A stretch of DNA of 5,841 nucleotides from Geopsychrobacter sp. (lineage in GTDB: Bacteria; Desulfobacterota; Desulfuromonadia; Desulfuromonadales; Geopsychrobacteraceae), in contig JAKIUS010000116.1 of the NCBI GenBank assembly GCA_021647445.1, positions 1 to 5,841 on the forward strand. The letters run 5' to 3'. This document shows positions 1 through 5,841 of this stretch, piece after piece. The notes below the pieces were generated by a model. The model made no database searches and was not told the DNA's origin. It was given only the letters and a program-made list of their open reading frames with translations. Position numbers and translations under genes: made by a program. Every line of letters starts with the position of its first letter. Position 1 is the stretch's first letter.

Positions 1-339
1 GAAACCATGAAATCGCATTTTCATTGTGATCCGGCTGAGATTCTGGCCGCAGTTGGCCCTGGTATCGGCGCACATAAATTTGAGGTCGACCGTCCGGTGC
101 GCGAAGCCTTTCGAAATGGTAGTGGTTTCTGGGATCTGATATCCAATGAGGTCAGTCTTGGGCATTGGCAGGTCGATCTTGCCCTAAGCTGTCGTCTTCA
201 GCTTGAGGCGGTTGGCATTGAGAGTGGCAATATCGATTGCGCTGATGAGTGCACCTGTTGTCATCAGGAGCTGTTCTTTTCGCATCGGCGTGATGGTGGA
301 GTGACCGGGCGTCAGCTCGGATTTATTCAACTGACTTAA
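1..339 (+). CDS. pgeF: PgeF/YfiH family protein (laccase-domain, peptidoglycan editing factor), 3' part only
   Basis: This is the C-terminal part, about 112 codons, of a PgeF/YfiH (DUF152, 'multicopper polyphenol oxidase') protein. The frame is open from base 1, so the ATG at 7-9 is an internal Met and not the start; the real start lies off the window. Visible family marks, numbered from that Met, are the GPGIG turn (residues 18-22), a following EVD, the CTCCHQELFFSHRRDG segment near the end, and the closing TGRQLGFIQL. The family is about 240-260 residues long, so roughly the first half is missing, including the metal-site His/Cys residues known from YfiH. Family members act on purine nucleosides and, in E. 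coli, remove wrongly incorporated L-Ser from peptidoglycan precursors. The gene ends in TAA and is followed 9 bases later by a terminator, so it is the last gene of its transcript. Family assignment is firm; the exact substrate here is unknown. Confidence 0.88.
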   Translation, partial: ETMKSHFHCDPAEILAAVGPGIGAHKFEVDRPVREAFRNGSGFWDLISNEVSLGHWQVDLALSCRLQLEAVGIESGNIDCADECTCCHQELFFSHRRDGGVTGRQLGFIQLT

Positions 340-348
340 AAGAAACAG

Positions 349-385
349 GACCTCCGCCTTATACAAGGGTTGGGGTCTTTTTTTT
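349..385 (+). terminator. Rho-independent terminator after pgeF
   Basis: An imperfect hairpin begins with GACC (349-352), pairing with GGTC (374-377). The inner arms CCGCCTT and AAGGGTTGG pair with one mismatch, wobble pairs and a bulge. The loop is about four bases (ATAC), and eight T follow (378-385). It starts nine bases past the pgeF stop, in the right orientation to end that transcript. Confidence 0.75.
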
Positions 386-500
386 GCTCGATATTGATAC
401 AAATGTAACATATGGTCGGTCTGTTTCCTCTGTGTATCTTTTTAAAATTGAGGAAGAAAACGCTTGTTTTCAGAATTGGGCCAGAATTCCGGAGTATACT

Positions 501-588
501 CGCCGCAAAACTATCGCCGTAAAGCTCAGTTTTCTGAGTCCCCGGAGGGGGGGGGCCCCCATCCTTGAAGAAAGGATGGGGGCTTTTT
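501..588 (+). ncRNA. Candidate short structured RNA ending in the terminator at 555-588
   Basis: The pgeF transcript already ends at about 385, yet a second strong plus-strand terminator stands at 555-588 with no plausible gene before it. Directly ahead is folded sequence: a direct repeat CGCCGCAAA (501-509) / CGCCGTAAA (515-523), a hairpin CTCAG-TTTT-CTGAG (525-538), then CCCC-GGA-GGGG (540-550). A TATACT at 495-500 could be a -10 box, but I see no -35 box at normal spacing. I recognise no riboswitch or known RNA family. A 68-codon frame across 384-590 has no convincing ribosome binding site or protein features and runs through the terminator. Alternatives are a back-up terminator for pgeF or plain intergenic sequence. 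The hairpins are seen; transcription is inferred. Confidence 0.25.
555..588 (+). terminator. Strong Rho-independent terminator, plus strand
   Basis: A perfect 12-bp stem (555-566 with 572-583, GCCCCCATCCTT / AAGGATGGGGGC) encloses the five-base loop GAAGA and is followed by TTTTT (584-588). Read on the minus strand the hairpin is followed by a run of C, not T, so it is not a standard intrinsic terminator for trkH, whose stop codon lies only seven bases away at 595-597. A run of nine G (547-555) abuts the left arm. Confidence 0.85.
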
Positions 589-594
589 AGCGCG

Positions 595-1188
595 CTATTT
601 TCGCCAGAAGGAGGGGAAAAATAGTACCAATACGGTGAACAGTTCGAGGCGACCCATGAGCATGCAGACGATTAGCACCCCCTTGCCGAAGCTTGGGACC
701 AGGGCAAAGTTGTCGATTGGTCCGACGCTGCCGAGACCTGGGCCGATATTCGATAAGCAAGCAATGGCTGCGGCTGCGCCTGAAACCAGGTCCATACCAC
801 TGGCCGCCAAGAGCAGGGAGGCGACGAGGAAAATGCCGATGTAGACGGCGAAGAAACCGAGCACGCCGGCTAAGACTTCGTTGTCAACCGGTCGTTTGCC
901 CAATTTAACCAGGCGCACGGCTCGGGGGTGGATCAGACGAAAAATTTGGACCTGGGCGTGTTTGAAGAGGAGCAGCACTCGCACGACTTTCATGCCACCG
1001 CCGGTCGAACCGGCGCAGCCACCGACAAACATCAACATAATCAGCAGGTATTGGGTAATGACTGGCCAGAGCTCGTAGTTGGCGGTGGCAAAGCCGGTAG
1101 TGGTTAGAATCGAGACGACCTGAAATGCGCTGTAGCGCAGATTGGACGCGAGATCGAGATAAACGCCTGCCGTCATATTGAAGAACAT
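595..1188 (-). CDS. trkH: TrkH potassium transporter, C-terminal part (after frame break)
   Basis: This 197-codon piece holds the second half of a TrkH membrane pore subunit. It carries the third pore repeat (QVVSILTTTGFAT, residues 23-35, then WP at 41-42), the GGCAGSTGGGMK segment (56-67), the fourth pore repeat (SNIGPGLGSVGP, 146-157) and the typical ending GRLELFTVLVLFFPSFWRK. Both filter glycines (after TTT, and in NIGPG) are present, with hydrophobic stretches at about 45-57, 105-130 and 168-192. Family similarity continues in this frame upstream of the ATG: codons 1227-1189 read [13 protein letters not shown] and lead straight into MFFN. The ATG at 1188 is therefore probably an internal Met of a full-length gene, not a natural start. 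It shares one base with the TGA that closes the N-terminal piece (TGATG), and I see no good ribosome binding site before it. It could function only if both halves are made, or if the break is a sequence error. Confidence 0.85.
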   Translation of the reverse strand: MFFNMTAGVYLDLASNLRYSAFQVVSILTTTGFATANYELWPVITQYLLIMLMFVGGCAGSTGGGMKVVRVLLLFKHAQVQIFRLIHPRAVRLVKLGKRPVDNEVLAGVLGFFAVYIGIFLVASLLLAASGMDLVSGAAAAIACLSNIGPGLGSVGPIDNFALVPSFGKGVLIVCMLMGRLELFTVLVLFFPSFWRK

Positions 1189-2000
1189 CAGCAGGAAGAC
1201 TGCCCCGCAGGTGATCCAAGTGTACCGCGCAGCGCTGGTAGGTGCAGGGTAAAGTTGACTCCCGCTAGGAACATGAAGATCAGGATCACCCAGTCGATAT
1301 AGGCACTATTGTAGGCGGCGACCGAGGCGTTGCGGGTCGAAACCCCGCCCGTTGCGAGGGTCGCGAAAGAATGGCAGAGAGCATCAAAAAAATCCATTCC
1401 GCCGAGCATTAGCAGTAGGGTTTCGACTGCGGTCAGCAACAGGTAGACGCCCCACAGCAGCTTGGCGGTATCTTGAATACGTGGTTTTAGGCGATCAGCT
1501 GTCGGGCCGGGCACTTCCGCCTTGAAGAGCTGCATGCCACCGACCCCGAGCATCGGCAGAATAGCCAATGAGAGCACGATAATCCCCATCCCACCCATCC
1601 AGTGGGTCAGAGCTCGCCAGAATAACAGGCTCTTCGGCAGGGCTTCTATGTTGGTGAGAATCGTCGAGCCGGTGGTGGTGAAGCCGCTCATGGTTTCAAA
1701 TACGGCATCCAACGGTGAGGGGATAGCGCCAGAATAGATGTAGGGCAGGGCACCAAACAGTGCAAATAGGGCCCAGCCGAAGCTGACGACCGCGAAACCC
1801 TCTCGCAGGGAGAGATCTTTACGGCTGCGGCAAAGGAAGAAGAGGACTCCACCACAACTAGCGGTGGTCAGGGCCGAGAACAGAAAACTTCTGATCATCC
1901 CATCATGATAGTAGAGAGAGAACGGGATGGCGGTCAGGAAGGTCCCGGATAGGTAGAGTAGCAGGGCGCCTAGAATGCGTAGGGTAAGAATGAGGTTCAT
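1188..2000 (-). CDS. trkH: TrkH potassium transporter, N-terminal part (truncated by frame break)
   Basis: This 270-codon frame encodes the first half of TrkH, the ion-conducting membrane subunit of the Trk potassium uptake system. It has hydrophobic segments at about 4-30, 38-57 and 69-90. The first pore loop is SGFTTTGST (105-113), then [19 protein letters not shown] (134-152) and a membrane stretch at 181-200. The second pore loop is [12 protein letters not shown] (211-222), and the last segment is [19 protein letters not shown]. Both filter glycines (TTTG, ATGG) are there. From about residue 254 the sequence leaves the family pattern and ends 17 codons later, so the third and fourth pore repeats are absent from this product. 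Alone it should not form a channel. The ATG lies 25 bases after the trkA stop. The nearest Shine-Dalgarno-like GGAG is about 14 bases from it, which is too far to be good and suggests translation coupled to trkA. Confidence 0.87.
   Translation of the reverse strand: MNLILTLRILGALLLYLSGTFLTAIPFSLYYHDGMIRSFLFSALTTASCGGVLFFLCRSRKDLSLREGFAVVSFGWALFALFGALPYIYSGAIPSPLDAVFETMSGFTTTGSTILTNIEALPKSLLFWRALTHWMGGMGIIVLSLAILPMLGVGGMQLFKAEVPGPTADRLKPRIQDTAKLLWGVYLLLTAVETLLLMLGGMDFFDALCHSFATLATGGVSTRNASVAAYNSAYIDWVILIFMFLAGVNFTLHLPALRGTLGSPAGQSSC
1190..1244 (-). other. Frame break within trkH
   Basis: The reading frame of TrkH changes here. Upstream, the frame reads GVNFTLH (codons 1262-1242) and is in family register. 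Then it drifts through [13 protein letters not shown] and stops at TGA 1190-1188. The family register resumes in the -1 frame at about codon 1227 ([10 protein letters not shown]). Joining the two gives roughly 468 residues against about 480-490 for usual TrkH, so some 10-20 residues of the loop between the second and third pore repeats also seem to be missing, which points to a small deletion rather than a single base slip. No canonical slippery heptamer is visible. A sequencing or assembly error remains possible. Confidence 0.75.
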
Positions 2001-2025
2001 GGTGTACGAGGGATCTCCATCCGCA

Positions 2026-3375
2026 TCAGGCGAAGAATCTTTCGACTTTGGCTAACGAACCGGGCAGGGTGAAAATAACGACCCGATCACCTGCGGCCAG
2101 ACGACTCTCACCGGTAGGGATTTCATAGTCTTCGCCGTGGACGATGGCCCCGATGATAGCACCCCGAGGAAAATGAAGCTCCTTAAGAGGTATGTCGAGG
2201 ATGCCGGTATCATCTTTCACTTCCAACTCAAGGACTTCGGAGTTGCTCCCTTCGATTGTCGCAAGTGAGATAATTTCGCCGCGGCGGACAAAGCGTAGAA
2301 TGGTCGACGCCGCTGCCAGCCTTGGTGATATGCAGGCATCGATGCCGAGGTCTGAAGCTAGTCCGAGCAGTTCCGGTTGGCTGACCAATGCCAGAGTGCG
2401 GCGTACCCCCTGTTGTCTGGCCAGCAGGCAGGTCAGGATATTGGTCTCATCTTTTTCGGTCACCGCGATAAAGACATCCGCACCCTCCAGCCCTTCGTCT
2501 TTAAGCGTTTCGATATCGCTCCCTTCGGCATGCAGAACAACGGTGCGTTCCAGTTCTGCCGCCAGAACCAGACAGCGGGCGTGATCTTTTTCGATCAATT
2601 TGACTTCAGATTGGATTTCGAGCTGGGTCGCGATCTGTTTGCCGATATTGCCGCCGCCGAGAATAAAAACGCGACGATTGCGGTGCTTCACTTCGCCCCC
2701 GGCCTGAAGCATGTATTGAATCGAGGGCAGATCTTTCTGGTGGGCGACCAGGTAAATACTGTCCCCGGCCTGAATGGCGTCATCCCCGCGTGGGATGATG
2801 GTCTCCTTTCCACGACTGATGGCAACAATAACGAAGCGATAGATGCCACGCAATTCACCGAGTTCAGCAAGGGTCAGCTCGCAGAGGGGGTTCTCTTTGC
2901 CGATGCGGTAGCCGAGGAACTGTACGTTCCCTTCGGCAAATTCGGCGACATCGAAGGCTCCTGAACTGCAGGCGATCTGTACCAACTCATCGGCAACGGC
3001 ATCTTCTGGATTGATCAGTAGATCGATGCCGAGTTTCTCTTTGGAGAGGACGGCGTGATTGCCGGTGTATTCGATGCTTTTGGTGCGTGCCACGCGGGTC
3101 GTGACCTTATATTCACGCGCCAGCAGACAGGCAAGGATGTTGACTTCATCGAGGTCGGTGACGGCGATGAAGATGTCGGTCGATTCGATGTCCGCTTGCT
3201 CTAGAACTTCGGCGCTGGCACCGTTGCCGGTGACCCCGAGGACGTTGAGTCGATCCTGAGCGTGCTGAATTTTCTCTTCGCTTCGGTCGACCAAGGTCAC
3301 TTCATGGCCTTCGCGCGACAGGCGATCACTGAGGAAATAGCCGACTTGGCCCGCTCCTACAATCAGGATTTTCAT
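2026..3375 (-). CDS. trkA: TrkA, potassium transporter gating subunit
   Basis: This is a full-length 449-residue TrkA, the peripheral cytosolic protein that binds NAD(H) and, in studied Trk/Ktr systems, ATP/ADP, and gates TrkH. It has the usual duplicated layout. The first Rossmann RCK_N domain covers residues 1-120, with GAGQVG at 7-12 and the acidic strand-2 end D30. The first TrkA_C domain is about 145-225. The second RCK_N is about 234-355, with GGGNIG at 240-245 and E262, and the second TrkA_C is about 365-449. The paired motifs [17 protein letters not shown] and [17 protein letters not shown] show the internal duplication clearly. A GAGGGA at 3387-3392 lies 11 bases before the ATG and fits a Shine-Dalgarno site, if somewhat distant. 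trkH follows 25 bases downstream, so the two are almost certainly co-transcribed from the 3376-3528 region. No defects are seen in this gene, in contrast to its partner. Confidence 0.95.
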   Translation of the reverse strand: MKILIVGAGQVGYFLSDRLSREGHEVTLVDRSEEKIQHAQDRLNVLGVTGNGASAEVLEQADIESTDIFIAVTDLDEVNILACLLAREYKVTTRVARTKSIEYTGNHAVLSKEKLGIDLLINPEDAVADELVQIACSSGAFDVAEFAEGNVQFLGYRIGKENPLCELTLAELGELRGIYRFVIVAISRGKETIIPRGDDAIQAGDSIYLVAHQKDLPSIQYMLQAGGEVKHRNRRVFILGGGNIGKQIATQLEIQSEVKLIEKDHARCLVLAAELERTVVLHAEGSDIETLKDEGLEGADVFIAVTEKDETNILTCLLARQQGVRRTLALVSQPELLGLASDLGIDACISPRLAAASTILRFVRRGEIISLATIEGSNSEVLELEVKDDTGILDIPLKELHFPRGAIIGAIVHGEDYEIPTGESRLAAGDRVVIFTLPGSLAKVERFFA

Positions 3376-3449
3376 GATGTATCAGGTCCCTCAACGGCTC
3401 TCAAGCCAGCAGTATTACGCGCAAAAAAGAGAATGATTTAGCCGCGCAA

Positions 3450-3475
3450 CAATCGCACAAATCGGGCGATTGTGC
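3450..3475. promoter_or_regulatory. Nested palindrome between trkA and the HNH gene, possible operator
   Basis: Two overlapping inverted repeats share this stretch. CAATCGC (3450-3456) mirrors GCGATTG (3466-3472) around nine bases. GCACAAATCG (3455-3464) mirrors CGATTGTGC (3467-3475) around GG with one extra A. It sits midway in the 153-base divergent region that must hold the promoters of trkA (leftward) and the HNH gene (rightward). No T-run follows either arm, so it does not look like a terminator. I see no clear -10/-35 pair on either strand. A regulator site is inferred; I do not recognise the binding protein. Confidence 0.4.
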
Positions 3476-3528
3476 AATAATTCGTAGATTCAAAGCGCAT
3501 AGACCGATAAGAAGTGAGGTAATATTCG

Positions 3529-3834
3529 ATGGATATTTTTGGTGAAGTGACCGAGGAGCAGGTGCGTCGAGAGCGTGAGAAAGCCCGCGCCTTACGCAAG
3601 CAGGGCTGGTGGAAAAATCGTATCGCTCAGGGGCGCTGCTACTATTGTGACGCCGAGGTCTCTCCCAAGGAGTTGACCCTTGATCATATTGTGCCAGTAG
3701 CGCGTGGCGGGCGCAGCACCAAGGGGAACTGCGTGGCAGCGTGTAAGGAGTGCAATAACCAAAAACGCGACCTGTTGCCGATTGAGTGGCAGGAGTATCT
3801 CGATAAACTTCAGCAGCGTTCGATGGACTCCTGA
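3529..3834 (+). CDS. Small stand-alone HNH endonuclease-family protein
   Basis: This encodes a 101-residue protein with a charged N-terminal helix (residues about 8-24, rich in Arg, Glu and Lys) followed by a compact HNH domain. The zinc-knuckle cysteines are C37xxC40 and C72xxC75. The catalytic-type DHIVP motif is D52-H53 with VARGG after it, and the closing CNNQK (75-79) matches the HNH signature in which the conserved Asn and Lys end the beta-beta-alpha-metal fold. All key positions are present, so it is probably an active metal-dependent nuclease or nicking domain, but no target can be read from sequence. Proteins of this size and form are common in bacterial chromosomes outside phage or restriction loci. 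GAGG (3516-3519) is nine bases before the ATG and supports the start. The gene converges on glgA with only 12 bases between the stop codons, and diverges from trkA. No restriction, toxin or phage genes lie nearby. Confidence 0.85.
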   Translation: MDIFGEVTEEQVRREREKARALRKQGWWKNRIAQGRCYYCDAEVSPKELTLDHIVPVARGGRSTKGNCVAACKECNNQKRDLLPIEWQEYLDKLQQRSMDS

Positions 3835-3846
3835 GGGAGGTCGTCC

Positions 3847-5307
3847 TTAAAATAGCAGGCTGCGTTTATGGATGGCCTGTCGATAAAGTTCCTCGTAACG
3901 GTGGGCCGATGCTGTCCAACTGAAGTCTGTCTCCATCCCTTTTTTGGCCAATGACAACCAGCGGGTGCGTTGCGGATAGAGTTTTAGGGCGCGGTCGATG
4001 GCGGCCAGCAATGCCGCTGGACTGGCTTCATCGAAGACAAAACCATTTCCCGCTTTAGCGTTTTGTTGCAGATCGATGATGGTGTCTGCCAGGCCGCCGG
4101 TGTGGCGTACAATCGGCAGGGCACCGTAACGCAGAGCGATCATCTGGGTAAGTCCGCAGGGTTCATAATGGCTCGGGACCAGCAGACAATCAGCGGCCGA
4201 GTAGATGCGGTGCGAGAGATTCTCATCAAATTCAAGCCCGATGGCAAAATTGTCGGTTTGCTCCTGCTGGCGTTTTTTCCAGAAGGCCATCTGTTCCTGG
4301 TCACCGCTGCCGAGCAGAACAAATTGTAATGGACGTTGCATCAGTTGCGGCCAGATTTGTTCGATCAGCTCGATCCCCTTCTGTTTATCCAGGCGACTGA
4401 CCACCGCGATCAACGGCAGATCATGTCGCTCGGCAAGGCCCAACTCCTTTTGCAGGGCGCGTTTACAACTGCGTTTGCCGTTGAGGTTGGCGCTGTTAAA
4501 CGGTTTATTTAACGCCGGATCGAGCGCCGGGTCCCAGTTTTTTTCATTAATACCGTTTAAAATGCCGTAGAGATCGCGACTGCGACTCCGCAGCAGTCCA
4601 TCGAATCCATGCCCTTGTTCTGGTTGCTGGATCTCGTGGCAGTAGGTTTCAGAGACGGTATTGATCAGATCGGCGTGGACTATTCCGCCCTTTAAGAGGC
4701 TGATATTGCCGAAATATTCCAGATGTTCGGTACTGGTGAATTCTTCGGGTAGTCCGAGTTTTGCAACTTTATCGAGGGGGAAAATCCCCTGGTAACCAAG
4801 GTTGTGCAGGGTCAGCACCGTCGCGATGGAGGCATAAAAGGGATCTGTGGCGCGTTCTGTCTTCAGTAGCGCCGGAATAAGGGCTGTTTGCCAATCGTGC
4901 AGGTGTAAAATGTCGGGGCGGTAATCGGCCCGGCGCAGGTATTCAAGAACTGCCCGGCAAAAGAAGGTGAAGCGGCGCGCGTTATCCTGGTAATCGCCCT
5001 CGGGGGTGCCGTAGAGATAGGCTCGGTCGAAATATTCCGGGGCATCGATGAAATGGTAGGGAACGCCCTCCAAAATGGTCTGGCGCAGGTTGGCGCGAAT
5101 GGTTTCGCCGCCAATTTTCACATCGAGAGCCTTACGGCCCTTGGAGAGGGTAAAACCATTGCGCTGGGCTGAACGATAACAGGGCATAATAACCCGGACA
5201 TCGTGACCGAGTTGGCGCAGGGCACGCGGCAGTGAACCGGCAACATCTGCCAACCCACCGGTCTTGGCAAATGGGGTTGCTTCGGGTGTAATAAATAGAA
5301 TTTTCAT
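3847..5307 (-). CDS. glgA: Glycogen synthase (ADP-glucose type)
   Basis: The protein has 486 residues, the usual GlgA length. It transfers glucose from ADP-glucose to the non-reducing ends of alpha-1,4-glucan in the cytosol (GT5 family, GT-B fold). The N-terminal domain opens MKILFITPEATPFAKTGGLADVAG, with the ADP-glucose-binding KTGGL at 15-19, HDWQT at 137-141 and TLHNLGYQG at 166-174. The C-terminal domain holds GILNGI (248-253), SRLDKQKG (304-311, nucleotide-binding Arg and Lys), the catalytic-type EPCGLTQ (382-388) and TGGLADT (403-409). The start is set at the ATG 5307-5305: it gives the family N-terminus exactly, and a GAGGG lies nine bases upstream. The same frame stays open for at least 178 more codons upstream (see the entry at 5308-5841), so an N-terminally extended product cannot be excluded. 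No other glycogen gene is visible in the window, and no clear terminator lies between this gene and the convergent HNH gene. Confidence 0.93.
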   Translation of the reverse strand: MKILFITPEATPFAKTGGLADVAGSLPRALRQLGHDVRVIMPCYRSAQRNGFTLSKGRKALDVKIGGETIRANLRQTILEGVPYHFIDAPEYFDRAYLYGTPEGDYQDNARRFTFFCRAVLEYLRRADYRPDILHLHDWQTALIPALLKTERATDPFYASIATVLTLHNLGYQGIFPLDKVAKLGLPEEFTSTEHLEYFGNISLLKGGIVHADLINTVSETYCHEIQQPEQGHGFDGLLRSRSRDLYGILNGINEKNWDPALDPALNKPFNSANLNGKRSCKRALQKELGLAERHDLPLIAVVSRLDKQKGIELIEQIWPQLMQRPLQFVLLGSGDQEQMAFWKKRQQEQTDNFAIGLEFDENLSHRIYSAADCLLVPSHYEPCGLTQMIALRYGALPIVRHTGGLADTIIDLQQNAKAGNGFVFDEASPAALLAAIDRALKLYPQRTRWLSLAKKGMETDFSWTASAHRYEELYRQAIHKRSLLF

Positions 5308-5841
5308 AGCAGAAGACCCTCGACCTGTCACCGTCTGCGGCAGTTGTTGCTGTAGGGACAGGCTTCTGCTGGAGAGACTTTGCAAAAAATCATCCAGTAG
5401 AAAATTGGTCTGTTCAGCCAAAATTAGAATATGCTTAAAGTTAATTATAGAATTCTTAATTTTGGATAATAAGTTGCTGATATTGTTCTTGAGCATTTTA
5501 TGAGAATTGATCTTTTGCAACCCAATCAAAAAAATTAACTTTAATAATGGTTCCCGACAGAACCAGGTATTTTCACCTGATTGATGGACTTTAAGAAAGT
5601 TTCGCAGGTCAATATCGTCAAATAACAGTTTGATGGTAGTCGAAAGTGCTTGCTGTTGTGTCATCAGACGACTGATGCGAGTCAGACTGTCGGTCGAAAG
5701 TTTAAGTTCGGGAGTTAGGCAGACCGAAGCCGTCAACCTTAATAATTCAACGGGTGATATTTGACGGGTTTTTAGTTGGCTGAGTAATTCCTGGAACCAG
5801 GTGGCAAGCATCGATTCTGATTCCAGTGCTTGTTGATCCTC
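5308..5841 (-). CDS. Unidentified AT-rich reading frame, 5' partial, running in phase into glgA
   Basis: At least 178 codons are open from the window edge to the glgA ATG with no stop. An ATG at 5811 exists, but codons before it are also open (EDQQALESES), so the start may lie outside. The protein is rich in Leu, Ser, Asn and Lys, with likely helices. It has no signal peptide in view and no motif I can assign firmly. The segment DLRNFLKVHQSGENTWFCREPL faintly recalls C-terminal parts of some alpha-amylase-family (GH13) proteins, which would suit a glycogen locus; treat this as a weak impression. Positions 5401-5520 are only about 26% GC by hand count, far below glgA, yet keep an open frame where stops should be frequent, which suggests real coding. 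It is either an N-terminal extension of GlgA, or a separate gene whose stop was lost: in the neighbouring frame a TGA at 5330-5328 would end it 20 bases before glgA, and a run of six A (5384-5389, plus strand) is a likely indel site. Confidence 0.5.
5317..5321 (-). promoter_or_regulatory. Shine-Dalgarno site that decides the glgA start
   Basis: GAGGG on the minus strand stands nine bases before the ATG at 5307. Together with the family-typical MKILFITPEA N-terminus it argues that GlgA is translated from here, although the upstream frame continues in phase. Confidence 0.65.

Noticed and set aside
184..411. Minus-strand open frame of 75 codons opposite the end of pgeF
   Set aside because: It overlaps a recognised gene and its terminator, has no family features and no ribosome binding site.
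396..438. GATAC ... GTATC inverted repeat followed by TTTTT as another terminator
   Set aside because: A five-base stem with a loop of over 30 bases is too weak, and there is no gene for it to terminate.
384..590. Plus-strand frame of 68 codons in the pgeF-trkH gap
   Set aside because: It runs straight through the hairpins and the terminator stem, with low-complexity coding there, and I see no Shine-Dalgarno site before its ATG.
905..1219. Minus-strand frame of 104 codons overlapping the trkH break
   Set aside because: This is the third frame of trkH; its protein is Arg/Ser-rich and matches no TrkH motif.
1188..1262. Programmed -1 ribosomal frameshifting in trkH
   Set aside because: The direction of the shift fits, but no slippery heptamer or following pseudoknot is visible, and residues appear to be missing, which favours a deletion or a sequence error.
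2377..2964. Plus-strand frame of 195 codons inside trkA
   Set aside because: It is antisense to a clearly recognised full-length gene; the length comes from codon bias of trkA, and no domain is visible.
3827..3842. Small hairpin GACTCC / GGAG(G)TC between the HNH gene and glgA as a terminator
   Set aside because: The stem is short with a bulge, overlaps the HNH stop codon, and is not followed by a T-run on either strand.

Overview
The window looks like ordinary chromosome from a Gram-negative bacterium of moderate GC content. The gene types and the style of the TrkA, TrkH, GlgA and PgeF proteins would fit a deltaproteobacterium of the Desulfuromonas/Geobacter kind. That placement is an impression from protein style, not a demonstrated assignment. 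I see no mobile element, CRISPR array, tRNA or rRNA.

Layout. Positions 1-339 (+) hold the 3' end of a pgeF/yfiH-type gene, closed by an intrinsic terminator at 349-385. Positions 386-594 are a gap with structured sequence and a second, very strong plus-strand terminator at 555-588 that has no obvious gene of its own. Positions 595-3375 (-) hold a potassium uptake operon, with trkA (2026-3375) upstream of trkH (595-2000). trkH is broken by a frame change near 1190-1244, exactly between its second and third pore repeats. Positions 3376-3528 are a divergent intergenic region with a nested palindrome. Positions 3529-3834 (+) encode a small stand-alone HNH-type protein. Positions 3847-5307 (-) hold glgA, glycogen synthase, convergent with the HNH gene. 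Positions 5308-5841 (-) carry an AT-rich reading frame that enters from beyond the window edge and runs without a stop into glgA in the same frame.

How the genes work together. TrkA is the cytosolic nucleotide-binding gating subunit and TrkH the membrane pore of one potassium transporter, so trkA-trkH is a functional pair and the trkH break bears directly on whether the system works. GlgA builds glycogen from ADP-glucose. The frame ahead of it may belong to the same carbohydrate theme, but I cannot name it. PgeF and the HNH protein have no evident link to either.

Most worth checking are the two reading-frame anomalies (split trkH, and the upstream frame running into glgA), the orphan terminator with hairpins in the pgeF-trkH gap, and the trkA/HNH palindrome. 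I found no convincing new multi-gene system here.
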